Position numbers and translations under genes: made by a program. From the NCBI GenBank assembly GCA_018873245.2, contig JAEMBT020000008.1:11819172-11883171 (forward strand): a DNA stretch of 64,000 nt, given 5' to 3'. The notes under the pieces are model-generated. The model saw only the letters and a list, made by a program, of their open reading frames with translations, searched no databases and was not told the origin of the DNA. The stretch comes from Archegozetes longisetosus (lineage: Eukaryota > Arthropoda > Arachnida > Sarcoptiformes > Trhypochthoniidae). Each line of letters begins with the position of its first letter. Positions within the stretch are counted from its first letter, which is position 1. Positions 36,874 to 48,260 of this stretch are shown here, in pieces.

Positions 36874-37280
36874 CACAGTGTAGCACAATTCGCTATCAGA
36901 AAGTAAAAATTTATTTTGAAAGGATTTTTCAATATTTTTACAAGAAAACTTTATAAAAATCAAGAGGTGTAATGAAAGTTTATGTTAGGATATGCTCGAT
37001 ATGTCAGTCATTCTCCCGATGGATGTGACAAAGACGAAGCTGATTATCGTCATAGAGATTTCAGTTTCGAAACTCCATACAGAGTTCTCAATTATGTTAT
37101 TGACAATACTCAGCTTCATCTTCGTCACATCCATCATAAGTGCGTCTGGCATATCAAACATATCCTAAAATAAACTTTTATTATAACTTTTAATTTTTAT
37201 AAAGTTTTCTTGTAAAACTATTGAAAAATGCTTTTAAAATAAATTTTTTACTTTCTGATACCGCATTGTGTTATACCCTG
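36874..37280. mobile_element. Palindromic MITE, 407 bp, Tc1/mariner-like ends
   Basis: The element is one long inverted repeat with arms of about 180 bases meeting near 37075. Its ends read CACAGTGTAGCACAATTC and, from the other side, CAGGGTATAACACAATGC, each next to TA. The arms are several percent diverged. A 63-codon frame inside follows from the symmetry and is not a gene. A transcript would fold into a long hairpin. Confidence 0.8.
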
Positions 37281-37342
37281 TACTTAACTGCGTATAAATT
37301 TGATATAAACATTTTTACAAGATATCTTATCTAAAAGGCATA

Positions 37343-38625
37343 CCTTATTGCATAAAAACCTAGAAAAAGTTTTTGATCACAAATTTTTTATCTTTGAACT
37401 TATAATGAAAATATTTGGTCTACATGTTTATTAAATGTTATAATTTTATTAAATGAAATTTCACAATTTAATTGTGCGCCCTTCGGAAGATATGTACTTT
37501 TGCAGACGCGCTTTCATACTATTAAAAAAACTTAGCCAAATAATCAGGTCCAAACCCTTGCCATATGTCATTAATTTTTTCAATCCACTGCTCCATTTTC
37601 GTGGGCTTCATGGTCTCTAATTCATGTTTTATTATCGCCCACAAGTTTTCGATTGGGCTCAAGTCGGGAGACATCGCTGGCCAATCCATGGTGACCACGC
37701 CATGGTCTCCGAGCCACTTTTTAGTGATTTTTGCCCTATGGTTCGGGGCATTATCCTGTTGGTAAATAAAGCCATCAGGATATAAGGAGTTCATATTTGA
37801 GATAAGCCCTTCTTCCAAAATCTCGATGTATTTTTTGGCATCGATCGAGCCTTTGAAAAAAATTAGAGGAGTCGCTCCACGAGAGCTTACGCCACCCCAT
37901 ACCATAACTTGTGGTGAACGGCTCGGCGCTTTGATGTTACGGCGCTTTTTCCCCCACATTCGAGCTTTGTGTCTGAACATTTGAAACATACTCTCGTCCG
38001 AAATCAAGACTTTTGACCAATCTGTTCTAAGATGTTTTTGGCACCAGTCCAGTCGATTTTTCGGTGCCGAGCTGTCAACATTGGAATTCTTTTAGGGACT
38101 AGCTTAAGATATCCTACACTTTTGAAATGGCGCCAAATTGTTGATGAGTCCACTTTTGGCGATCCTCTTTCATGGGCAACTTCGGCAATTCGAGCACATG
38201 AAAACTTAGGATTAGAATTGGCTAAGTTTGAAATACGCTTTTTATCAGATGCTGATAACTTCTGACGTGCGCCACTTCCAGCCTTACGCTGGACACCTTT
38301 TCCCGATTCAATTCTATTTTTAATGCTATAAACTGTTGAAAGAGGTATTTTTGTCAACTTATGGATTTTTTTGGGATCTTTTATTCCCGATTTTATTAAA
38401 TAAAAGACTTGTGTGCGACGATCTAATTCCATAGTTATTGGACTCAAGAATTTCGCGCTCTTACTCAATGTGCATTAATTGCGTCGTAAGTTTTTTTATA
38501 TCGTTTAAAAGAACTTTTAAAGACCTTTAAATCTATATATCGTTTGTGGGGTTTGACAATCGATAATATATTTAAATAAGCTAATTAAGCTTATGAAAAA
38601 ATTTCTAGATTTCAATGCAACAAGG
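37343..38625 (-). mobile_element. Tc1-like transposon, nearly intact
   Basis: Imperfect terminal inverted repeats begin CCTTATTGCATAAAAACC on the left and CCTTGTTGCATTGAAATC on the right (opposite strand), with TA at both borders. The 1283-bp element carries one transposase gene on the minus strand. It lies only 62 bases from the palindromic MITE but has different ends. Confidence 0.8.
37461..38432 (-). pseudogene. Tc1 DD34E transposase with two homopolymer frameshifts
   Basis: From the ATG at 38432 a paired HTH domain leads into the DDE domain: I-S-D-E-S for the first aspartate, Q-Q-D-N-A-P-N-H for the second and S-P-I-E-N-L-W for the glutamate, 34 residues after the second aspartate. The frame breaks twice: at about 38051-38065 in a run of A (minus strand), and at about 37525 in a run of T, after which the typical Tc1 tail (S-M-K-A-R-L) continues to a stop at 37461. 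All catalytic residues remain. Both breaks sit in homopolymers, so sequencing error is a real alternative to inactivation. Confidence 0.85.
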
Positions 38626-38874
38626 TATATAACTCTGACATCTGAACCGAACTGACCTAATAGACGAAATGTTTCTCACATACTGACATAATTAGATGAA
38701 TAACAAAATAACTCTAATTAAATTTCAGAAAATTTTACGAACTCAAAGTAAATCGATCTAAATAAGTTTCGATTTTATAATTTTATTTAAATTTTATTAA
38801 AATTCCTGAAATATAACAATCAATTGAATATTTATAAATAAATATGTCAATATATGTTGAATTAGAATTTAATA

Positions 38875-39252
38875 TTATTCAAAGTAGCTCAAGAAACTGA
38901 AATAACATTTTCCAGGTTTGTCTACCGCAAGATCTTTAACCGGTCCGCATTTCAACCTTGGGCAACATTGTTTAGGGTTAGTAGTTTTGCCACCACAAAC
39001 TTGTCCAAGTCTGCTACATGTATTTGGAGGCTCAATCTTTTTGGAACATTTTCCCGGTAGGTCTCTGGCAAGATCTTCGAGAGGTCCACATTCCAGTCCC
39101 GGACAGCAACTTTTAGGAGCAGTTGAAAACCCTCCACATACTTGTCCAACGCTACTGCATGTATCATTAATTGGAGGTTTTATAGTAACTAAATCGGGCT
39201 GAGCTGAGATCAAAGCGAATATGGCAAACAAACAAACAATTTGTCTCAGCAT
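38875..39252 (-). CDS. Small secreted protein with two six-cysteine repeats
   Basis: The 125-residue product starts with a clear signal peptide (M-L-R-Q-I-V-C-L-F-A-I-F-A-L-I-S-A). The mature part has two tandem units of about 38 residues with the same pattern: C, then G-Q-V-C-G-G, a CC pair after a short loop, then L-x-C-G-P and finally P-G-K-C. The C...C...CC...C...C order fits a disulfide-knotted fold of the inhibitor-cystine-knot type. Such peptides act as protease inhibitors, antimicrobials or channel ligands in different animals; nothing here decides between these. No intron. A TATA box lies about 80 bases upstream. Confidence 0.85.
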   Translation of the reverse strand: MLRQIVCLFAIFALISAQPDLVTIKPPINDTCSSVGQVCGGFSTAPKSCCPGLECGPLEDLARDLPGKCSKKIEPPNTCSRLGQVCGGKTTNPKQCCPRLKCGPVKDLAVDKPGKCYFSFLSYFE

Positions 39253-39330
39253 TTTTTCACTGATTGAAAAATTATGTCAGTTAGAAATAAAGTAGTCTCT
39301 AATCAAGTGATAAAATCGTGGTTTTCGACG

Positions 39331-39338
39331 GCTTTTAT
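39331..39338 (-). promoter_or_regulatory. TATA box of the cysteine-rich gene
   Basis: TATAAAAG on the minus strand, 79 bases before the ATG at 39252, leaving space for a start site near 39305 and a leader of about 50 bases. Strong consensus and good position. Confidence 0.65.
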
Positions 39339-39369
39339 ACTTTTCAATAACTTATAATACTAATGAAAA

Positions 39370-39710
39370 AAACATTTGTCAGCTTTAATTTTGAAAATGA
39401 CAAAAAATAAATATAATTCATTTTCTACTAAACTATGAGCGCAAGTGTTTCCAATAATCATGTTTTATCTAAAAATGCATATTTTTCAAAACATTTTCAA
39501 AATTATTACTACGAAACAAACTTTGCAATAAATCTGAATCATTAAAATTTCTGTTGTTTTATCTATAAATAAACTATCCTTAAAATTTGATTTGAGTACT
39601 AACAAGGAAAATAAAAATAGTTTTTCTTTCGGAAATATTATAGTTCACGTTATGAATATCGTGCCTTTTGAGAACATTTATCATTTCGCAGATATTTTAT
39701 ACAATATACA
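39370..39710. repeat. Diverged direct duplication, copy 1
   Basis: This stretch, just upstream of the cysteine-rich gene, aligns in the same orientation with 42045-42412. Shared blocks include the acatttgtcag/acatatgtgtcaa start, the aaacattttcaaaattatta block and the gcctttt...gaac/ggcattcgtcattt end. Confidence 0.6.
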
Positions 39711-39848
39711 ATGTACAACTCAATACATTTCAATTGATCTCCAGCATCACTGCAAAGCCTAAATAGACTTCCTCGACAAAACGTCGTCGAGTAATAATAT
39801 AGCCCACAAAATAATCTAATTTAACCTAACCTGACCCAAACTAACATA

Positions 39849-41737
39849 TGAATGCGAGAAATGAAGAAAAGCCTTAGCGATGAGGAGCACACATAATAAA
39901 ACAATTTTTACTGTTATACATAGAACTTATTAATTCATAAGTTTAAAGGTTCCCTTTTTTCAACTCTTAGACTTCGATATTAGATAAGGTAACGCCTCAC
40001 AAATAAAATTCTGGACCAAGTTTAGCAATTCATAAAGCTTTTATCGTGCACTTTATTGAGACATTGATTCTTTAATATGAAATTACATTATATTTGAAAA
40101 TATTTTGACTCAATGTGCAACTGAAAGGGGCCCATAATCTGCCGCCTATTTTAAGTTGGTTCGGACCTTATCGCACATTCTTTGGACAATATTCAGATCA
40201 ACTTTTTTAATGCAACACTTAATCCGATTTTTAAGCTGATTAACATCTTTTGCCTCCCAACCATTAGCGTACACAAGCGAGCTAAAGTGACCAAAAAATC
40301 TTCAATTGGCCGACACTGGCAAATTTGTGGGATTACATGCCTTAGGAACATAGACATTCTGCGCATTCAGATATTCTTCAGTTTCTTTAGCATAATATGC
40401 AGATGCTTTGTCTGGCCAAAAGATATACAGATTATCGCCATGATGTTTTCTAATGAATGGCAACAATATCTTCCTCAGACACTCATTTATGTAAACATTT
40501 CTATTGATTTCATTATTTGATGGGCGAAAATAAGGTTTCGAAATGCCTTTAGAAGAAATAGCTATATAAAGCATTATTTTCTGTTCATGTTTTTGTTTAA
40601 ATTTGAACTTTACACCGTTTGGGGTTTTGGATTTATCAGATGAATAATAATATCCATTCCCCGATTGATTATCATTTTTAAGCGTAAAACATTTTTCATC
40701 ATCAATAATAAAGGCGCAGCCTTTAAATGTTCTGCAAAGCCATCGACATTGTTTGCGAGCTAATTGTATTGCCTCCTCATTTCGATGATAAGGTGGTTTT
40801 TTCTTTTTAATTTTTTTAATACTATTAGTCTTTAGTGCATGCGAAACATATTGTTGAGTACATTTGAATTTTTTTGCACATTTTCGCTGCGAAACTTTGT
40901 CTTTATGGTCAAACTTTTTCTTCAGTAACTGTACTTTCTTTTTGGTCATAATTCTTGCAGGTCTACCACTTCCCACTTTTCTTTTCAAGTCTCCTCGACT
41001 CAAATATTTCTGTAGAATAAAATATACTGTACTTTCGGGCACATTTTCACCTACAAAATGATCAACAGTAAACTTTTTCGGTTTGTCTAAGTGCAAATTA
41101 TAAAATTGTACAATGCGTTCACGAAGTGCTTCTTGTTTTGAAGCCATTATTTTAATATTTAGGTGTTTTTTTGACAATTAAGGTTTTTAAATAGTTATAT
41201 AGATGACTCCTTAATCTTTATTTTGATGTCATTTTTGTGTATCATCAATAAGTTTTTAATAAAGTCAAATTCAGTCCAGAATTTTATTTGCAAGGCGTTA
41301 TTATTAGACTGACGAGTGAAAAATATAACAAAACATTCAAACTTCAAGTTCATACCATTGTTATCAAACTTTTCAATCAAAATATTATTAAAAATAAATA
41401 AAAAACTTAGTTAGCAATCAATTGAAAATGAATAGTTTCAATAATAAATGCAAAAGAGAATCGATTAAAAATAAAATTCTTAGTGGTAATGGTCATGAAA
41501 CGCATTATTCCAAAAAGTTTATTGAGCAGCGAAAGCAATTAATACTTCATGTAGCAGTCATGAGTAAAAGACTTGTACTTTTTATTCTAATAAATTCGAA
41601 AAACATTGAGTCAAAATAAAATTTCACTTTTTCTTATCAGATTCTAATACTTTCAATTATGATTAATTCAATTTTAGGGATATTTATACATATTCTTAGG
41701 TTATTATGTTAAGGCTTTTCTTCATTTCTCGCATTCA
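39849..41737 (-). mobile_element. DNA transposon with 28-bp TIRs, long-spacing Tc1 superfamily
   Basis: The ends are near-perfect inverted repeats starting TGAATGCGAGAAATGAAG, each next to TA. A second inverted pair, TATTTTGACTCAATGT, lies inside at 40101-40116 and 41603-41618. The 1889-bp element carries a broken transposase on the minus strand. The 28-base outer repeats plus inner repeats may mean that one element inserted into, or evolved from, another. Confidence 0.75.
40146..41147 (-). pseudogene. Transposase of about DD36-37E type, two frameshifts
   Basis: From the ATG at 41147 the frame is open for about 280 codons: an HTH region with S-G-R-P, then I-I-D-D-E-K (first aspartate) and W-P-D-K-A-S-A-Y-Y-A (second aspartate). 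Near 40300 the frame breaks, then R-P-I-E-D-F (the glutamate) is read in a second frame. A further shift leads into a third frame with L-V-Y-A-N-G-W, ending at 40146. The spacing from the second aspartate to the glutamate is about 36 residues, longer than in Tc1. The relic at 17440-18235 shares its R-P-I-E region. Confidence 0.8.
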
Positions 41738-43059
41738 TATACTAAATTACTTGTACATAGAAAGATGAATTTTGCTATTGTGTACAAAAAATTTAATCCG
41801 GTGATATCTTAGATTGCATTATTAGTCAGCAATATTTTTGCAACTATATTTTGACGCGTTATTAAGTTGAATCAAAATGAGCTGAGATGAAAGAAACTGT
41901 GGCATAGAAATAAGCTATTAGTTTTAAGATTTTTCTTTTTTGCAAGAAATTATTTGGAAAAAATTATTTTGTATTAGTGAGTCATACATGATGTCAGAAT
42001 ATAATATTTCTCATTAGTTTCCACACTTTTCAAAATTAATATTTTTACAGAAGAAAACATATGTGTCAATTTTAGTTTTAAAAGTGGTAACTGACAGTAA
42101 AGTCGAGCTTAACTCATTAATGCTTAACAATCCACACAGATATTTCACAGTAAATGTGTTGAAACATGTTTTTGAAAACATTTTCCATTTTCAAAATTAT
42201 TACAAAACAAAATTTCACAATAAGTCTGAATAATAAAAATTACAATTGTTTTTTATCTGTAAAATAAATTGATTATTCTTAAAAATTGATTGGATCAACA
42301 AAAGTAAATTATGAGAGAAAAATTCTGAAACATTGTTATCCATGTTATAGTTAATATCTCTTTGGAAGGCATTCGTCATTTTATAGATATTATATTTAAC
42401 GTTGAGGAAAACATGTTTTGTGAATGATTGAAAAATGAAGGTTACTATTAAGGAAATAATTAGGTGCCAGTCTTAGTATTCACTTAGATATATACTGATT
42501 GCAAGTACTGAATCAATTTATAGGTCGACTCTAATGAAAACTTATGATTCGATTATTAACAAAGCTTATCATTAATTAGACAAAATTTTGAAAAAAAACA
42601 AATGATAAATGAATTATTAAAGAAGTATGAAATGATATTTGTAATTTTTGAAGAGCCGCATTCACTTTCATCATAAACTATATTTCAAATTTACTATTTT
42701 TCTTACTGTACTTTGAGTAGCATCAGAATAGGCGCCAAACCTAATCTGATCATAACTAACTTGAACTAATGAAATAGTATTAATTTAGTCAAATAAGTTG
42801 CGACTATATTAAGGGTTTGGTGCGAAGACAGTACTAGACTAAACTACATGTATGTAGTTTAGTCTGTATGTTAGTATTTTCACTTAAGCGTTAGCTCAGG
42901 CAATTGTGCTTAATTAAAATACTATTCGTAGTGGTTTAGTGTAAACCATAGGAGTCAGCTTTATAAACTTGTAATTTTTTTAAGTTACCAAAACATCGAC
43001 AATTTTATATCTAATAGAGTTGACTAAGACAAATTTATAGACCAAAACAGTAAGATATA
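41738..43059. other. Intergenic with duplication copy 2 and a short palindrome
   Basis: 42045-42412 is the second copy of the stretch at 39370-39710. A perfect palindrome with 14-base arms (AGACTAAACTACAT, two-base spacer) lies at 42836-42865. No gene is seen, and no cysteine-rich gene relic follows the duplicated segment. Confidence 0.55.
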
Positions 43060-43712
43060 TAGCGAAGTTTGTTTAATGTCAACTCGGTTGTCAAACCTTT
43101 ATTGTCAACCCTTAGTCCTGAACGAAAGTCATTCCTCATTGAACCACATAATAAAACATCGCGTATACTGTCAAACTGTTATTGTCATAACCTGCTTATT
43201 GTCAACGATATTCTCTGTACCGATTTAGCATTCTAGACATATAAAATACATACTTAATGTCAACGTTTTACAAGCCGTAAAGTTGCAATAAAATTAAAAT
43301 GAAGTATAAAATTGATATATCGATTAATCTAAAAATTTATTTTATAAAAATGGCTCTCATTAAACGAACACGTATTGATATTATCGAGATATTCAAATTG
43401 AGATAATATTTAGCACCACTTTATTAAGTCGATACATAATTCTCTAACAAACTTGGAAAACTTGGTTTTTAAAAATAAGTTTCTTCTTAAACAATCTCTC
43501 ATTACTGATTACTTTAATGTAGTTATTTGATATGGGTACTTTCTGTTATAGTCTTAATATATATATATACTCGACTCTTACTTCAATAAAACTGAGATAT
43601 AAAAGGTATTCACTTATTGCCAACTTATTGACAATAAACATTTATTGTCAATGTCGGTTATTGTCAGCTGTTTTTGCTGCACCAGTTGGTTGACGTTAAA
43701 CGGGTTTCCCTG
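43060..43712. mobile_element. Mariner-like MITE with internal TTATTGTCAA motifs
   Basis: The ends form an imperfect inverted repeat: the right end reads CAGGGAAACCCGTTTAACG inward and the left TAGCGAAGTTTGTTTAATG, each next to TA. Inside both ends the motif TTATTGTCAA or close variants recur (for example near 43102, 43172, 43191, 43613 and 43641), in both orientations. No protein is encoded. Confidence 0.7.
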
Positions 43713-43809
43713 TATTAATAAATTTTTATTCTATTTTCATATTTTAATTTTTATTCCTAATGCTAAATCTAGTTTAATGAGTATACACTCAGCCAATTTG
43801 CTCAAGTAA

Positions 43810-44304
43810 GGTTCCATGTTAATTCAGCCCTAAGACTATTCAGCTTCCGACAATTCAACCTCAAGAAAAAAATACCTTCAATCGTAAAATTTCATTAAAG
43901 CAGAATTTGTAAAATAGCTTTGAAACTAAACAATAAGTTCAAATGTAAAATTTAAAATATATTAAAAAGAAAGATTGTGAGCGAAACTTCTAAGGTACGT
44001 TATGATAGGGCTTTGTTCATATTTTATCACATTCTCTTTCAAACTGAAAGCAGCATCGCGATACTTCTATATTAATTAATTAGTATTTTTAATTAATTTG
44101 GTTAAATCAAATTGGGTTGAGCTTAAAATGATCTTGAAAATATCTACTTCCTCTATATCCTCGAACCGAACCTTACTGTTTCAAGGCGGCAACTCTACAC
44201 ATTAGACTATAACTTTACGTTACAATTAGTGCTTAGGACTAATATCAAGCTAAGGCTGAGTTATCGTAGGGTTGAATTGTCGGAGCCAAATTGACGTGCT
44301 ACGC
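43810..44304. mobile_element. Non-autonomous element with 8-bp TSD, AATTCAGCC family, copy 2
   Basis: A perfect 8-base duplication, TCAAGTAA, flanks it at 43802-43809 and 44305-44312. The ends GGTTCCATG and GTGCTACGC match copy 1 (18695-19397), and the body aligns with it over several hundred bases. The AATTCAGCC motifs are fewer. On the minus strand a tRNA-like A box (TAGTCTAATG) and B box (GGTTCGAGG) are spaced about 45 bases apart at 44158-44215, better preserved than in copy 1. Confidence 0.9.
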
Positions 44305-44312
44305 TCAAGTAA

Positions 44313-46829
44313 TGCTGTTAACATTATTGATTGTCTGCTTTTATAACTAGCGAACCTCACAACTTGTTAACTAAGAATTAAATTTGTTCAGCTTTTAAAT
44401 ATTAGTTCAGGTTAAAACAAATCAAATATAAAATTACTAAATGCCAAGTATTTAATTCAGTCTACAATTAATCTGTTTTAACACGACTTTTTAAGTAATT
44501 TACATACCATAAAATAATTTATACAAATCCTTTAAAGCCAGCATTTAGGCAAATGCTTTATGTTCAATATGACATTTAGACTCAACATTAGTGAAGTCAA
44601 ATATGCTAAGAAACAAACCATTTATTTCAACATTTTCTATTGTTCAAAAAATTACTTAGAAATAAACTAATTTGGAATTAATAAGTTAGAAAAACTTAAA
44701 GTAAAATAGATTTTAGCTTTTTGTTAGCTATTAGTATTAGATTTGACGAAATGTATATGTGACAGCTTCTCAGATTTGATGCTTGTGAAATAAAGTTTGA
44801 AACTTTGAAGAAGTATAATAAAGAAAATATAGTGCAAACTTAGCGAAGAGGTTTTCTGCTTTTGTCACAAAATATGAATGTAAGCATAGTTTGAGTAACT
44901 AGCTGCAGTTTATTATTTTACGTCAGGCTCTTAGATAACTTCAGTTATGATATCTATCTTTTAGAAGTTAAAATCTTTCAAAAAATTCCAGAAATACATT
45001 TTATAGTACTAAGTGATATATATTGAGAGCTAGTCAGATATAAGTTATAAAATAGCTATAGGAGTTAATCGGCTAATGATTTCAGAGCCTCTCAGGAATT
45101 TTTAAAGGCCTTTTTAAGTTCTCCTTTATATGAAATGGTGTTTTACACATAGCACTTCAATAAGAAATAAATGGAATATAATTAACTAAATTACCGCTAA
45201 AATGAATTAAAATTTGATTAAATCAATAGTGTGCAATGAAAATAAGATTTTATGATTCATTCAAATTCACCAATACACAACTGCAATGAAATATAAAGAA
45301 TGTTCTATTAATGATTTTCAGAATAACAGCATATCAAGTTCGGAATTGATTTTTCACTGTTTTTCATTATTTTTCACTAAATCTAAATTACGATTTTTTT
45401 TTGAATAAAACAATATTATAAATGAATTTTTCTTTAATATAGTATAATATTCCTATGGTTGTCGGATATAGTTTGAATTTTGTGAAGGCGAGAAAATTAT
45501 AACTTTATTTTCAAATTATTTCAAACTTTGAGCCGAATAATCGATTATTTCGAATACTTCGATGAACATAAATGTAATAATCCTTATAAAAAGGTTAGAC
45601 TTATGTCTAATGCTATTCCAGCTATAAAGTTTCGGATCAAAATATCATTGTTTCTATGTCATGAACATCAACAAGTTCAATAAATTTATCTGTAGATTGC
45701 ATTGAAAGTAATACCGAAATAGAATCAAATGATAAGAACTCGATCGAAGGCATTATTTGTTTAGACGATATATTCGACAAAGAATCATTCAAATTTCTCA
45801 AAAATACATTGATATTAAGAATAATGAAACAATAAATTTAAATTTCTTTCAGAATGGTATATAAGAATTGATTTCGAGAATCTCTAGTATTTAATTCAAA
45901 TAACTACTAGTATTATTTTTCGTATGAAGTATATTTACATCACAATTTTTTATATTAATTTATCACAAAACAATCAATTTTTCTCAAGATAATAGCGACG
46001 GATAATAGTTTTATTTTAATGCATTTGTGATCCTTTGCTGAAATATTATTGAAAGATAAGAATTCTTTTTATATCGATTTATTTCAATTTGTGGCGATCA
46101 GTGACTATATCAATGGCTCTACATGTGACCGTTAGTACAGTATTTCTAACGTAAAAAGGCATTGCAACATACATTTTAAAGTTAGTTGTAATAAAGATTT
46201 AGTAGAAAACACTTGTCTTATTTACTAAATATATCTAGCAGTAAGATTGCTGGATAAGCGATTTCTTTTAGATGTCCCTCTCATATCATACCTGTTTTCG
46301 ATTAGACGATAAGTTGTATCGTGTGTTCTACCGGTAAAATCAATTAGTGGTTACCGATTTAAAACGATTTAATTCACTTCTTAAAGCGCATGAAAATGGT
46401 TACAAATGAATGAATATCGAAATAATTGAAATGAAATCTGATTTTATTTAAATTAAATTATAAGCTAATTGAATTTATTCTATTTATTAATTTTTGTCAG
46501 ATTTACTCGAAATGATATACAGTTTGAATAGACAATTTTAACTCGAAAAACGAATACAAGCCGAAAATTCGATTGTTGAATTCGAAACTGAATAAAAGTT
46601 GTAAACAAGTTAAAAGTTTGAGAGTGAAGTAACATTTATCGAAAATTATTCAAAATTTCTTAATTGTCTATGTATTTCACAGATTGAAAATGTAATTGAA
46701 TATGTCTTCCCAATCGAAATTTGATCAGATCATGAAATTAATTAATAGTAAGATTTAAATTTTAACCAAATAGTTATAGAATTTTTAAAATTCCAATGAA
46801 TGCATATCTTTTTAATAGTAAAGGATGTT
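44313..46829. other. Gene-free stretch before the P-type relic
   Basis: AT-rich DNA. A short open stretch near 45670-45800 (S-S-I-N-L-S-V-D-C-I-E) is not similar to anything recognised and might be the decayed 5' part of the P-type element. Confidence 0.35.
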
Positions 46830-48260
46830 TATGGAGCGTGAAATTAAAAATTAATTGTGTTCTTAGCCATGGAAGTCTTACTGCTTATCGTTTTATCAGA
46901 AAAATTTTCATGTCATACACAAAAAACGCTTTTTAGTCATTTAAATAACAATATCGATAAAACCAGATTTTCCAAACCCCATAGAAATAGCGTTCGATAA
47001 ATTAGCTAAGAATATAAAAGATAATGATAAAGCTTTGATGATGTGTTGGAATGAGATTTTTAAAAATATCTTCATTATTCTTATGATTTAATTGAAGAGT
47101 ATTCAAATTTTAGAAATCTAGGAAAGCAACAAACTTATGCAAATGTTGCATTAGTTTAATTCATCAAAAGTATCAATAAGTCAGTAAAAATACCAAACTA
47201 TTTTAGTACGGGTCATGATTCAACCCCCGCAGATATAGTTTACACATAATTAATCGAATATATTCTATCAAAATTGTTTGAAATTGGACTTAGGGCCAGA
47301 TTATTAGTGTGTGATATGGGAACTTTCAATCAAAATCGTTTAGTAAAATAGTAAAAGTTACTTCAGAAATTCCTTATTTTATGGTTGAGAATGAATTCAA
47401 AATATTCGTTTCATAAGATTAAGTAACGAATAATTTTGAAAAGTATAATATTGAATTTGAAAAAGTAGCTAAATGGAAAATTTTGTTATTACTTTATGAT
47501 ATCGATAAACTGAATAACCCAAGGTTTTGTAAAAAAATTAACAAGTCGATATATGCACTCTGATAATTATTCTAAACAATTAGTAGAATTAGCTGCTCAG
47601 CTTTTAAGTAAAACTGTTTCTTCTGGGTTATATTTCTGCGTTTCACAAAATGTAATGCCACAATATTCAGTACTTACTATGGAATTCATTGAAGATTTGA
47701 TTCTATATTTGACTGAATAGTACTCTATGTGGGAATCTAAAGAAACCACATAGAATCCAGTTATAGAAAGATAATTTACTGTTATCGTTTTACGTTTCAA
47801 TTAATTGAAAGATTCTAGAGAATTTATCAATAAATTAAAATTCTTAGATAAAAAAGCTCAAATCGGATTAAAGACTCTATTTGTAGGGGTCTTTTGTTAA
47901 GTATTAATCCATTATTAAAACTTTGCTACTAATTGAATAAAAATAGTTTAGAATCATTTTAAACATGAAATCTCAATCGGGATTTAGTTGAACGTTCTTT
48001 CAGAATTATAAGAGATAAAGGTCGATGTTCTTTTAGCTTAATATACCGACAATTTGAATCTGCTTTCAAAATATAACTTTAGTGAATATATATTCTGCGT
48101 CTGAAAATTCGAGTTATAACCGGAACTCTGATTGTCTTTTAACCTATGTTTCTAAAGATCCGAATTTAGAAAAAAATTTAGCAGAACTCAGTGTAAAGCT
48201 TTATTCGATTCTGATTATTTAGAGAATATTAGTCTCAAGTAATGAAATTTTAAATATCGA
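46830..48260 (+). pseudogene. P-element/THAP9-type transposase relic
   Basis: In drifting plus-strand frames the order of P-type transposase blocks is recognisable: an N-terminal motif near 46866 (Y-R-F-I-R-K), the region before the second catalytic segment near 47270-47335 (L-L-V-C-D-M-G-T), the long helical block near 47590-47760 (V-E-L-A-A-Q-L-L-S-K-T-V-S-S-G then E-F-I-E-D-L-I and M-W-E-S-K-E-T-T), and the C-terminal E-R-S-F-R-I-I-R-D-K-G near 47990-48030. Stops and shifts are frequent. No terminal repeats were found. The homology rests on several collinear motifs, none strong alone. Confidence 0.65.

Noticed and set aside
36982..37173. 63-codon plus frame inside the palindromic MITE
   Set aside because: The frame is a by-product of palindromic sequence and its two ends are mirror translations of each other.
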